Shown here: positions 8,693 to 18,711 of the stretch, one piece after another | Layout of the letters: the number at the start of each line of letters is the position of its first letter | Position numbering within the stretch: position 1 is the stretch's first letter | Origin: Saprolegnia diclina VS20 | Lineage: Eukaryota; Oomycota; Saprolegniomycetes; Saprolegniales; Saprolegniaceae | DNA: 31,717 nt | Direction: 5' to 3' | Assembly (NCBI RefSeq): GCF_000281045.1 | Contig: NW_008246122.1 | Location: forward strand, 258,729 to 290,445 | Translations under genes and position numbers: made by a program | The notes under the pieces: model-generated | Database searches by the model: none | The model's input: the letters and a program-made list of their open reading frames with translations, nothing else | Told to the model about the DNA's origin: nothing

Positions 8693-9261
8693 CAGAGGTG
8701 GAGAATTTGCGAGACGACCTTCTCCACCGACAGCACACATGAACGGGCTTTGTGTTATCTTCATAATTACACAAAGACTTCGCATACGTAGCGCTACGCC
8801 CGAATGCGTAGAAGTTGGCACCAGCACTTGGTCGTTGGGAGTGCCCCGTGGTGGACCCCACTCGCACGAGTCATACTAGTAGCTCGCGCGATGCAGGCTC
8901 CTGAACTGGGACCGCCCGACAGAAGGGAATTCCCTTGCACAATCGGGTCTCTCTGCTGCCCGGCGCTCAGGCTGGACGCATTCGCAAGTCGACGCGGTTG
9001 AAGAGGCCTCACCTTTGTGCCATTGCGAACCCGGATCTAGTGGTTCCCCGCTACATTGACCCATGCCCGCAACTGGGCTTCATGAAGTCGACGGGTCCCA
9101 TCCTTGGCAAGAGTGATCCATGCAACGGTGTGGATGTCGGACGCACGGGCTAGCAACGCAGTCGTGGCGTCATCGCCAGCAAGGCGAAGCGTTGTCGTTC
9201 CCGTTCAAAGACAAACAAGTCGAGTGCTGTAAAATAGTAAATAAGGTGGGTTGATAAGAGC
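8693..9261. other. Intergenic region with a dispersed repeat
   Basis: This region lies between the convergent zinc-finger/Ulp1 gene and the nucleoplasmin-like gene. Apart from the repeat at 8735-8791 and a 14-bp palindrome (AAGGGAATTCCCTT, 8923-8936) I see no gene, RNA or element. Open frames are short and lack family similarity. Confidence 0.45.
8735..8791 (-). repeat. Dispersed repeat, copy 1
   Basis: Read on the minus strand from 8791, the first 38 bases are identical to 13363-13400 on the plus strand. A further 19 bases (to 8735) match with a few changes. The core begins CTACGTATGCGAAGTCTTTG. The two copies lie 4.6 kb apart in opposite orientation, 40-60 bp downstream of one gene and inside a gene gap respectively. 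This looks like a small mobile-element remnant or a shared 3' element. Confidence 0.8.
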
Positions 9262-10218
9262 TTAGTTGGGCGTCGACAGCACAAACTTCTTCTTGTTCTT
9301 GTGCTTCTTCTTCTTGAGCTTGAACGCATCGCCGTTGGTCTTGGGCTCGGGCGTGGCAGCCACCACAGGCTTGATCGGCGACTGCTTCTTGGTCGGCGTC
9401 GTCTCGGCGTCCGAGGCGTCGTCGTCGTCGTCCTGGGCGGAGGGTTCCTAATCATACACAAGCCATTGAGTACACGGTTCCTAGTACATATATATAGAGA
9501 GGAGGAGAGATGTAGCGTGGTTATGACTCGTATGAATTCGATAGGAAAGACCAAAAGCCTTTTGCAATCCCAAAAATGGGAAAGCCGAAACCAGCCTTAA
9601 GGACCGCGCGACGTAGCAGCATGAAAAACTCATGACGACGCTACAAGTACTATCCCAAATGGTCTGGACCCCCGACCAACCGCAGCATCGTGCCACAAGG
9701 ACACGACGCTGATCGGGGGTAATTTGCAAATGGGGACATACAAACATGCAACATATACACCACATGGGCATGCAACGCACCTCGGCTTGACGCGGACGCT
9801 TCTTCGAGACATGCGACTCGTCGTTGAGCGCGATGCGGGCGGCGGCCTTCTGGATGAGCTCCTGGAGGTCGTCGACCGTGAGCTTGTTGATGGCCTCGGC
9901 GTGGTCGCCGACCGATTCTTCGGGAGGGCCGGGCTGGTAGTAGCCGGCGAGATGCACGATGCCTTCACCGACGACGCTGAGCTTGGTCTTGGTTGCGCCA
10001 AAGACCACGTCGAGCTTGACCTGGTCGGTCGTCTTGGCCCGCAGCGTGCAGAGCGCGACCTTGACGAGGTTGTTGTCGAGGCCGGTGGTCTCGACCGAGA
10101 GGACCGCGGAGGCGCCGGTGCTGAGCGTGGCCGAGACGACCGTCAGCACCATGCCCTCGGGGACGTGGACGAGCAGCGGCTTGGCCGCCGAGACGTGGCC
10201 GCCGAAGAAGTGGACCAT
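9262..10218 (-). CDS. Nucleoplasmin-like (HD2/FKBP39-type) nuclear histone chaperone
   Basis: Two exons on the minus strand, 9781-10218 and 9262-9447, give 207 aa. Residues 1-105 (MVHFFGGHVSAAKPLLVHVP, then LDVVFGATKT and IVHLAGYYQPG) match the nucleoplasmin-like pentamer fold seen in plant HD2 proteins and insect and yeast nuclear FKBPs. A short helical segment and a basic KKRPR signal follow. Exon 2 encodes a run of five Asp and a Lys-rich tail (LKKKKHKNKKKF), as in nucleolar histone-binding proteins. No FKBP peptidyl-prolyl isomerase domain follows. It probably binds histones or ribosomal proteins in the nucleolus. The 333-nt intron (9448-9780) is far longer than any other here and contains a small stem-loop at 9613-9644 (GTAGC...GCTAC). 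Confidence 0.8.
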
Positions 10219-11070
10219 GGCGCTGGTGATTTGAGAATGAGCTGTTGAGTTTGAACCGGCAAATCCATCCCTCGCGAAATGAGTGGTCGCTGGCCAGAAC
10301 GCTGGAATCGAAAGGTAACTAATAGTGTTGTAGTGTATACCCACCAAGTAGTGTTTATTTAAATGGTGTCATCGGTATAATATAGTGTGAATTTTCGTTT
10401 GGTGCTTGGAGCTTGCTGCGACAGCCTGCTAGAGCGGCCAACACATCACATCGGCCTGCGAACGTTCGACGACCGGCCCCATCCCGAGTCTCTCCAGTGC
10501 ATACCTCGCAGCACAATATTATTTGCTTGTGGTCCAACAAAAGAACGCCGACTAACAACGAGCTTTGTGAGGACTCGGCCGCAATCGAAGTCACCACGAG
10601 TGTGTTGAAACGGTGTGTTACAGTTCTCGAGCGGGAGTTTTTGTGTCCATTCTCAACGGGATACGAGACTGTACGATGCACATGATTGTCGTATCGGTGT
10701 GGACTGCGGCAGTACACTACAGTAGTCGAGCACTCCCACCGGCTCACCGCGACACTCGGCTTGTCGTTGGTCGGGACTCGAGCTGGTGTCCTACGTGGAG
10801 GAGTGTAATAAACACCAGCACGGGCTTGAGTATTCTTCGAGATGACACTATTTTCCACACTGCCCATCCAACGGGCACACGACAGGAGCCATCGCGCGCC
10901 AACCTCGGCCGGACTTCAACGTATTGCGGCGCGCGGAATCCGGATAAAATCGTTGTGGCCAATCAAAGGCGCGGATTTGATTTATTTAGTTGCATACAAA
11001 GACCAAGTGGTGAAAAAAATACAAAGGCTGGGGACATGCGTCACTGTGTCCATCAAGCTCTGTCGCGATC
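10219..11070. other. Divergent intergenic region
   Basis: An 852-bp gap between the starts of the nucleoplasmin-like gene (left) and the first glycine-zipper gene (right). I find no coding segment with recognisable similarity. The only named site is the CCAAT box at 10959-10963. Both promoters should lie here. Confidence 0.45.
10959..10963 (+). promoter_or_regulatory. CCAAT box
   Basis: CCAATCAAAG lies 108 bp upstream of the start codon at 11071. The same element recurs 60-130 bp upstream of other genes in this window. Confidence 0.45.
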
Positions 11071-11818
11071 ATGTCGGCCATCATCAAGGGCAAGAAGGAG
11101 TACCTCGCCGACCAGAAGGCCTTCATGGCCCACTTCCAGGCGCGTCCGCTCGCGCTGCAGCTGGTCAAGTCGACCCTGCTCCAGGGCCTCTTCATCGTCA
11201 ACGGCTACGTCGAGTCGCTCGACCTCGAGAACGACGACGAGAGCGACGACGACGAGCCCAAGGCCGACAAGCCGGCCTTTGTCGCGCCGTCGCCGCGTGA
11301 GTTTGTGATTCGCTGCCAGCTGCACTGCGTCAAGACGCTCAGCAACACGACGGTGCTGCGCTCGCTCGAGTTTATCTCGATCCGCATCTTCGACGTGCGC
11401 GTCGCTGGTAAGCTCGTCAAGGACGTCACCAAGGTACGCACGAGTTGCCGCCCCACACAATGTCTCATGGCCGACAATTCTCTAGTCGGCTCTGCGCAAG
11501 TACGCGCGCCACCAAAGCGCGACGACGGCTGCGCTCCAGATCGTCAAGACCGGCGTCCGCGCGTCGGTGCTTGGCAGCGTCGCGATCTTCCTCGTCGAGG
11601 AGATCATTGCGATCTACCACGCGATCCAGCGCAAGCTCCAGGCGACGGCTGTCGAAACCGAGCGCCAGTTGCTCCAGGTGACGGTGCTGGGCCTGCGCCG
11701 CTGCGGCCTCGCCATCGTCGGGTCCGCGGCCGGCGGCGCCATCGGCACGCTCGTCTCGCCTGGCAAGGGCACGCTTGTCGGCGCTCTCGTCGGCGAGACG
11801 CTCGCGTATTCGCTCTAA
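11071..11818 (+). CDS. Unknown membrane protein with glycine zipper (tandem copy A)
   Basis: Exons 11071-11433 and 11486-11818 give 231 aa. I do not recognise the family. The N-terminal half is soluble, with an acidic stretch (ENDDESDDDEP) near residue 52. The C-terminal half holds a hydrophobic segment (LGSVAIFLVEEIIAIYHAI) and a glycine-rich hydrophobic end (GSAAGGAIGTLVSPGKGTLV) with G-x3-G spacing like glycine zippers that pack membrane helices or insert into membranes. The single intron falls right before SALRK, the same place as in the next gene, where the flanking residues KLVKDVTK/SALRK match KLTKDIGE/SALRK. So the two are ancient tandem duplicates. There is no signal peptide. Confidence 0.75.
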
Positions 11819-12115
11819 AGCGTCGTATAAGCCCCGGACAGCAATCCATCCTAGACTTTGTTGGCCTCCTGGTTCCTCACCGCTTCTCATGCAATCAAAG
11901 AGCTTCAAGCGGGACAAGGTATTGCATCGCGTCAAGATGCAAGCCCTTGCCAGCACTCCACATTCGTAGTGCAGTGGGCTGCGCTTCCGGTTGCTTGCAT
12001 CTCTCGAACGTGGATGAAGTATGGAAATCACACGCTATTTACACGTGTATTTTCAATGTGGTAATCGTTTTTCACATGGCGTTTCCGGCGCTGTGCGATT
12101 GTGACACTGCCCATA

Positions 12116-12945
12116 ATGACGTCGACGCCACAGACGTCGACGGTGGCCGCCATGAAGGCGACCGCGCGCCAGGCGATGCACACGCTGGGCCTCGACACGG
12201 CAGACATGTCGACGCCGGCGTCAGCAGTCGGTGCTCTGGACGCCGCTGTGCGCAACGCGATGAAGGCCGGTGGCCTCTACGAACGCATTGCATCGCCATC
12301 CAGCAAGCGCGCTTACCTCGCCGACATGGCGCCGCCATTGAGCCTCACGGGGTGCGTCGTCGCGGCGACGCTTGCTGCTGGCACAATCGCCATCGACTAC
12401 CACCTCACCGATGACGCCGAGAAGGCCAACGTGGACGTATCCCTTCCGAATCTGGGCTTTTGGGCGGCGCGGGCAGCGAGCATCGTGGCCGTCAAGCGCG
12501 TTCTCGAGTTCAGCGCACTCCAATACCTCGGACCGCGCATCACGGACAAGCTGACCAAGGACATTGGCGAAGTAATTCGTCGTCGTCGACTTGCGTGTGA
12601 CGTAACTCTTTGTAGTCGGCGCTGCGTAAGGCCGCCTCGCTCGCCCACCCAGGCGCCCCGTCCGTGCGTATCTTGTACACGGCAGCGGCAGGTCTCCTCT
12701 TGACGAACGTGGCGGTCTCTGCCGTGGACCTGGCCATCGGCCTCGTCCAGTACGCGCGAGGCAAGCCCGTGTCGCCGCTCGCAATAACGCTGCGGAGCCT
12801 CGAGAAGATTGTGACTACAACGTACAACATGATGCTGAGCGCCTTCGTTGGCACGATCTTCCTCTCGCCTGGGGTGGGCACAGATACGATGCTTCTCTTT
12901 TGTCGGCAGCACGACCCGACGGCAAGGTTTCTCTACCTCTTATAA
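12116..12945 (+). CDS. Unknown membrane protein (tandem copy B)
   Basis: Exons 12116-12571 and 12616-12945 give 261 aa. Start at 12116 (MTSTPQTSTVAAMK). It is a diverged paralogue of the gene at 11071: same intron site before SALRK, similar spacing of hydrophobic segments, and a matching TIFLSPGVGT near the end where copy A has TLVSPGKGT. Hydrophobic stretches include GCVVAATLAAGTIAI, ILYTAAAGLLLTNVAVSAVD and NMMLSAFVGTIF, so two to four membrane passes are likely. After SPGVGT it differs completely from copy A (TARFLYLL, then stop), which suggests a frameshifted or replaced C-terminus or a splice I have not resolved (GTGGGC...GGCAG would remove 36 nt in frame). Function unknown. Confidence 0.65.
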
Positions 12946-13118
12946 CGTCGACTGCACGCTCCCTCCATAAGACAAAATTTAGCAAAAATGACTAAATGGA
13001 ATAATGGCATTAAGTATTTCACTTCGAGACGTGATGAGTAGGAAAAAACCTGTCGTGATTGCTGAACGACATCAAAACGCATACTCGTAGTCGACTGAAC
13101 CGTAGTCGATCGAGTTAG

Positions 13119-13343
13119 TACACGAAGCAACGACGACGCGTCACGCACCAGCCGCCTCACAACGCCCAGCAGCACGGCGCGATCAAGCAAGGGCTCATCA
13201 AGGGTCGAGAGACTTTTGCGTCCATATCGCAGCGTGTCGTCACGGGCCTCACCCGCGGCCACAAGCGTCGTAGGGCGACGACAGAAGAGCCAGACGAGCC
13301 CCCGCGCCGCCGCCTGCGCAGCCACGGACCGGCGAGCGAATGA
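13119..13343 (+). other. Possible orphan terminal exon encoding a basic tail
   Basis: Following an AG at 13117-13118, one frame stays open to a TGA at 13341-13343. It reads IKQGLIKGRETFASISQR and then a basic segment (RGHKRRR), ending RSHGPASE. Composition fits local coding sequence better than the AT-rich flanks. I cannot find its upstream exon or a start codon, and the opposite strand is also open. It may be a lost last exon of copy B, a gene remnant, or chance. Confidence 0.22.
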
Positions 13344-13362
13344 AGAAGGAGATTGCTAGTCT

Positions 13363-13419
13363 CTACGTATGCGAAGTCTTTGTGTAATTATGAAGATAAC
13401 GCGAAACACGTTCATATGT
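13363..13419 (+). repeat. Dispersed repeat, copy 2
   Basis: Bases 13363-13400 are identical to the minus strand of 8754-8791; 13401-13419 match 8735-8753 with five changes. Flanks are unrelated. No target-site duplication or terminal inverted repeat is obvious at either copy. Confidence 0.8.
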
Positions 13420-13705
13420 ATATATATCGCAGCTTTGATGAACTTTCTAGTTTGAGGGTTAGGTGTGCTATGGTGCTCCTGTTTACCAGTTTGGACACGA
13501 CTTACGATGTCGCGCGTAGAGTACTACTAGAGCTCGCAATGTTATTGAGCAATACCAATTCAACTAGAGACTAGAGTTGAGTTTCGCCGAGCAGAGCACC
13601 ACGAGATAGCACCGGGGGAACAAGACGACGTCTCGGATGCCGAAAACAAGACACTGGATCTTTTCATGTGGCATATGCCGAATTCAATTTTTTTCGAGCT
13701 CACCC

Positions 13706-16700
13706 ATGCTCATGCTCCGCGTCGCGGGTGTTGTCGGCCTCGCGGTCCTCGGCCGCGTGCTCGCGTCTCCGCCGCAATGTCGTCCTGAGCCTCCTTGGCA
13801 CATGCGCGTCGATGAGTACGTCGTCGTCTTTGACTCGTATGCGTCCGAGGCCGTCCACAGCGCCACCGTCGCCGCGGCCACTGCGGACCTCCGGATCCAG
13901 GCGCATGTGCGCCATCGTGCACCCGCCTACCCGACCGACTTTGTGCTGTGGCAGCTCCGATCGCCTCTAGCGCCGCGCGGTATGTCGCTGGATCCACGCC
14001 ATTATGGCCCGTCGGCCGCCGACGTGCTGACGTCGCTGCGTGTGCACACCAACGTCAAGTCGCTCAGCCGCAACACGCGTCTGTCGCTCGCGCCGCAATC
14101 GATGATGGCCGACGCACCAAAGGACCCACTGTCACCATCGCCAACAGCGCTCGGTAGGCCGCCCTGGATGCGCGTCAATGGCGATATGACAGCACTGGTC
14201 ATAGGCGCGATCAACGGCATCGACCACGTCGCCGAGCTCTGGGCGCGCAACATTACAGGTATTACTATCTCGCACATGACTGTACGGTTTGCATGGCATG
14301 TGTTGCTGCGTCGTAGGCCAAGGCGTCAAGGTCGGCATCTTTGATACCGGTCTTGCGCCGCCGGCGCGGTCGTTCTTTCACCACGTCCACGACATCTCCA
14401 ACTGGACCGACGAAGACGACGTACATACGTGCATCGATCTGCTTCCAGGAGCTTATTTGAAGTGTAGCTGACGGATGCGAATGGCCACGGGACGTTTGTG
14501 GCTGGTGTCATTGGCGGTGCGGTCGAGAGCTGCCCGGGCCTCGCGCCGGACGCGGCCCTCTACGTCTTTCGCGTCTTTAGCACCGACGGCGCTGTCTATA
14601 CCTCGTGGTTCCTCGACGCTATCAACTATGCGCTCTTCCTCGAGCTCGACGTCCTCAACTTTAGCATCGGCGGCCCCGACTTCAGAGACATGCCGTTCGT
14701 GGACAAGGTCGCCGAAGCCTCGGCCCATGGATTGATCGTCGTACGTCGATCTTCGACACTCAGTTGAGGACGACGCTATGCATAGGTCTCGGCGGCAGGC
14801 AACACGGGGCCGTACTACGGCGTCGTGACCAACCCGGCCGATCAAGTGGATGTCATTGGTGTCGGCGGGCTCACGGCCGACTTGACGCACGTACGTCGAG
14901 GGTTCGATCCCGTCTGTCCCTGACTTTTGCATTAGCTCGCTCCATTTTCATCTCGCGGCCTCACCACATGGGAGATTGATGTTGGGTAGAGTGGCTCGTG
15001 CTCGGAGGAGAGAGTCAAATGCGAGGGGTAGGTATGGCCGCGTCAAGCCCGATGTCGTTGCGCTCGCTGAAAACGTCTTGGGGCCGACGCCCGACGGCAC
15101 GTGCACGGCGCTCAACGGCACGAGCATGGCGGCGCCGCTGGTATCGGGCGCGATTGCGCTGCTGCTCTCGGCCATGACACCCGTCCAGCGCCTCCGCTAC
15201 GGCCACGTCGGGTTTGTCAAGTCGCTCTTGCTGCAGTCGGCGTCTCGGCTGCCGTCGCACCCGCAGTACGCATTCGTCTTCTTGGATTATCGCACTTGAA
15301 GCATTCTAGTGGCAACTCGAGTCTACACAATGCATGGCACCACATCTACGAGCAAGGCGCTGGGCGACTCAATCTGACGCAGGCGCTCGCCAGCATGGAG
15401 CACCTTATGGTAAATGCCACACTCCTCTCACAGTCTTCGTGAGCAGACATTAGGAAGATCCGCGGCCGACGCTGCTACCTGCGTCGCTCGACCTCACCGA
15501 CTGCCCGTACATGTGGCCCCACTGCCGCCAAGCGTTTTACTTTGACGCGATTCCCATCGTGTTTAACGTCACGGTATCCGTTTGTTCGATGATACGATTG
15601 GTAAATGGACTAGAGTAGGTGGTTCATCCCACGGCGGCCGCGAGCTCGTTTGCGTCGCCCCCCGAATGGCTCCCCGGATTGAACGGCGATCTGCTCACGA
15701 TTACAACGTCGGGCACGGAGGTTGTCGTACGTCCGTATACAGGCGCGTTTGGTGTCTTTGTGTCCGTGGCCTTTCCCGTGGCTTCGCCGGTCGTGGCAGA
15801 GGGGCGGCTACGGGTAACGCTGACTAATGCTGGCAGTGTCGACCTTCTCGTGCGCATTCCGCTGCAGCCGACGCCGCCGAAACACCGCCGCGTGCGCCAC
15901 TCATCCTGTCCCCGACACGGCACTAAGTTAGTTTTCGTAGATCTTATGGGACCAGTTTCGGAACCTCCAGTACCCATCCGCGTACATCCCAAAAGACGAT
16001 GTGCTTGGCATCGACCCGTTCGATAACCACGGCGACCATATGCACACCAACTTTGCCGACCTGTGGCTGTCGCTCATCGAGGCAGGGTGCGTCACTTCGG
16101 ATACGGTCGATCGCGAGGCTAGGGGTGGGTGTAGGTACGCGGTTGAAATCGCGACTGTCGACTACACGTGTCTGTCGCTGGCGGCGTACGGTGCGCTTTT
16201 GGTCGTGGACCCAGAAGAGCCGTGGTTCGAGGCTGAGCACGTCGCGTTGCGTGCGAGCTTGGAGCATGCCAACACGTCGCTCTTCCTCGTCGGCGGCTGG
16301 TACAACGAAGCGGCCATGGCGGCGCTGGAGCAATGGGATGCGAATACGCTGAGCTACTGGCGACCGGTCGTCGGTGGCGCCAACGTCCCCGGCATCAATG
16401 CGCTATTGGCGCCGTTTGGCATTGCGTTTGGGACGTCTGTGTGGTCGTCGCTGCCGCGCACCGACGGCGTCGGCGTCGTCTCGAGTACGTCCCTCGTTCG
16501 GTTCCCAGTCGACGGCCATGTCTACTATGCGACGCTGCGCAACATCACGGACACGACATCTCGGACGAGTCCGCTGGCCACGCACGCGTGGGAGTCGGTG
16601 CCGATTCTGGGCCACTACCAGATTCCAGACGGTCTGATATGGTGCCAGATTTGATATGGGCTTGATCGCGATGTAGGTGGTCGCATCGTGGTCATGGGCG

Positions 16701-16986
16701 ACGCTGCATGCATGGATGCGAGCAGCGCGCAGGTTCTGAAGTGCTACGATGTGGTGCTCGAGCTCCTGCGGTATGCGACGACCATGGAGCTGCCGGCGAC
16801 GCGAGCGGATCGATGGGTGCATCTGGCGTCCAATCCGCTCGTGGCGTCGTTTCTACCAGTGACAGTGCAGCCGTCGACCGAGCTTTGGAAGCAGAGCAAA
16901 GTCATGGGACCAACCAAGAAGCCCGGTGAGTGTGGACCATATAAGACAATATTGTCCAACAAGCAAAGCTAGTCGATGCATTGTAG
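13706..16986 (+). CDS. MBTPS1: Site-1 protease (membrane-bound transcription factor peptidase, S8)
   Basis: Thirteen predicted exons: 13706-14258, 14317-14420, 14468-14740, 14786-14890, 14936-14985, 15032-15265, 15310-15409, 15454-15573, 15619-15891, 15941-16086, 16135-16631, 16677-16925, 16973-16986; 905 aa. An N-terminal signal peptide and prodomain ([11 protein letters not shown]) come first, with an R-x-x-L site (RLSL, 125-128) suited to self-cleavage. The subtilisin triad is D194 (IFDTGL), H226 (GHGTFVAG) and S393 (GTSMAAP), with oxyanion N316 (SAAGNTGP). The long C-terminal part keeps site-1 protease signatures: [49 protein letters not shown]. In other eukaryotes it cuts SREBP/ATF6-type factors and hydrolase precursors in the Golgi. 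No membrane anchor is seen; the chain ends soon after the luminal region. If the last splice is unused it ends at 16972. Confidence 0.9.
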
Positions 16987-17055
16987 ATGCACAGTGTAGA
17001 GGCAAACGATATGATGCATGCTTAGATTGAGAACAGTTGCAGTCACGGGTTCTGC

Positions 17056-17661
17056 TTACAAGTCGCGGCTCGCCTGCGCCGCGGCGAGGGCCTCTTCGCG
17101 CGCTGCCTCCAAGACACTCTTGGGCTTGCCTTCGACCTTGACGTCCTTGATCTTGAGCTCCGGCTTCTTTTCGACCTTGGGCGATGGCGCCGGCGCGGAC
17201 GCTTGCTGCGAGCTCGAGCCCGAGCCTGACAAGGCGTCGCTCGAGGCGACAAAGACTTTGGCCGCGTTGATGGCCGCACGGAACGACGTCAGGCAGATGC
17301 CTTGGCTGTCCTTGGGGCGGACCGCGCGGTACTTATCGCACGTCAGCGCTTCCGTCGACGTGAGGTGCGACTCGGCGTTCGGGTCCTGGTTGCAGTACGC
17401 TGAACACGCCTCGCGCGAGCCTACGTCATTGGTTAAGCATGCTGCAACTCAGTTACTCATATCAGTACCCGTGCGATAGGCCTCGACGCAGTTGTTGTAG
17501 AGCGCCGGGCGCGGCAGGCGGTCGCGGTAGCCCACGCAGGTGGTCTCGAGCGAGCGCCCTGTGTGGCTCTGGCACGACGAGACGCATTGGGCGTGATCGT
17601 CGGCCATAACGGTCATGGCTGCAGCGAGGAGGAAGAGCGCAACCTTGGACACGAGCTTCAT
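17056..17661 (-). CDS. Small secreted protein with two four-cysteine repeats
   Basis: Minus-strand exons 17469-17661 and 17056-17420 give 185 aa. The start at 17661 opens a clear signal peptide (MKLVSKVALFLLAAAMTVMA). The mature part has two similar units, each with C-x3-C and two further cysteines: CVSSC...TTC...NNC and CSAYC...LTC...GIC, so eight cysteines and probably four disulphides. The intron sits between the two units. The C-terminal 65 residues are Ser/Pro-rich and then Lys/Glu/Ala-rich (EEALAAAQASRDL) and look unstructured or helical. I do not know the family. Small cysteine-rich secreted proteins are common among oomycete wall and effector proteins, but no RxLR or similar motif is visible, so a host-directed role is not claimed. 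Confidence 0.75.
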
Positions 17662-17729
17662 GGCCGCAGGATGGATCTGGAAATGAGCCAGCACTCGTCA
17701 AGCGTCGCAACGGCTAGAAATTCTTTTGG

Positions 17730-17734
17730 CCAAT
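17730..17734 (+). promoter_or_regulatory. CCAAT box in a short palindrome
   Basis: GGCCAATGGCC, with CCAAT at 17730-17734, lies 69 bp upstream of the start codon (17661, minus strand) of the secreted cysteine-rich protein. A second copy, in reverse (ATTGG), is at 17754-17758. Confidence 0.45.
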
Positions 17735-18152
17735 GGCCTTTCCGGACACGGGCCATTGGTTGATTTGTAGGAAGCTGCACCAATCCACACCGGCATGTGC
17801 TTGAAAAGCATTACCTTTTGTCCAATCAAATGAAGCAAAAACGATCTTTCCGTTGGCCAGAGCAGCCGCACGAAACCAACGCTCAGCCCCAGGATTGCTG
17901 TTGCTTCCCGACGGTCGTTATATATTCATCCTACTCACAAGGCAGGACAGCCTTGTTATGACCATTTACTATGAAGCGCGATATCTGACTGAAATAACCA
18001 ATATTTTGCGCGTCGTTGGGCAATACTCCCCGAGGCTAGGCAATAATGAAAGAAAACTCTCCGAGAGATTGCAACCATGGGCGTGGTAAAGTTACAACTG
18101 TGACGTCCTCGCATTGTACGACAAAATGTTTTCAGTATTAATTAAAAATCAG

Positions 18153-18238
18153 CCAACGATGCCGCAAACCAGCACGTTCAATCTCTCTCCATCACTAGCG
18201 ACTTGTAGTGGGCCGTTGAAAATAATCCCAGCATTCTC
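18153..18238. repeat. 86-bp direct repeat, left copy
   Basis: Identical over its whole length to 18626-18711, beginning CCAACGATGCCGCAAACCAG and ending CAGCATTCTC. The copies are 473 bp apart in the same orientation. Full identity suggests a recent local duplication or ends of a small element. Confidence 0.9.
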
Positions 18239-18625
18239 CAACATTTTCTACATTTTGGCCATGCACCGCCACGGCCGCCGTGAGGTTTGTCGATCCCAAA
18301 TCGAAACTTTTGCAACCTTCTCAAATCGTTGTGATACTTTCAGGGACGCTTTATCTAGCTCGAGAGAGGTTGTATGTCGACGCACGTGGCTATCAAAGGC
18401 CTGCAAGTATTTGTTTTGAAACTCGCCAACAATTGCTGTTTTATTCCAACATAAATCAGCTAGATATTCAACGCGAGCCAATACATGGCGCTTTGAGCCT
18501 TCATAATTCGAGACAGACTTGTCCTTGGCCCCTGAAATGGTCCCAGCGTTCTGGCTCCGCGCACAGGGCGTGGTATCGAAAATGCAATTTTATTCAAATC
18601 AATTCGTTGAAAAATCACCCAGTGC

Positions 18626-18711
18626 CCAACGATGCCGCAAACCAGCACGTTCAATCTCTCTCCATCACTAGCGACTTGTAGTGGGCCGTTGAAAATAATC
18701 CCAGCATTCTC
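18626..18711. repeat. 86-bp direct repeat, right copy
   Basis: The second copy of the repeat at 18153-18238. The bases just before both copies share an AAAAATCA motif. After the copies the sequences part but both soon reach a CTACATT motif. The 387 bp between the copies has no recognisable coding capacity. Confidence 0.9.

Larger units (their letters stand above)
12946..13705. other. Intergenic region with possible exon and repeat
   Basis: A 760-bp gap before the site-1 protease gene. It contains the tentative exon at 13119-13343 and the dispersed repeat at 13363-13419. The rest (12946-13118 and 13420-13705) is AT-rich and shows nothing I can name. Confidence 0.4.

Noticed and set aside
9150-9554. 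Minus-strand frame rich in Arg/Thr/Pro over the second exon of the nucleoplasmin-like gene
   Set aside because: It is an out-of-frame reading of that exon; the chosen frame gives the expected acidic run and Lys-rich tail.
14891-14935. GGTTCGATCC, like a tRNA B box, at 14901-14910
   Set aside because: It lies inside a 45-nt intron of the site-1 protease gene; no A box, acceptor stem or cloverleaf fits around it.
18153-18711. The 86-bp direct repeats as terminal repeats of a retroelement
   Set aside because: They are too short and too close, with no coding core, primer-binding site or polypurine tract that I can see between them.
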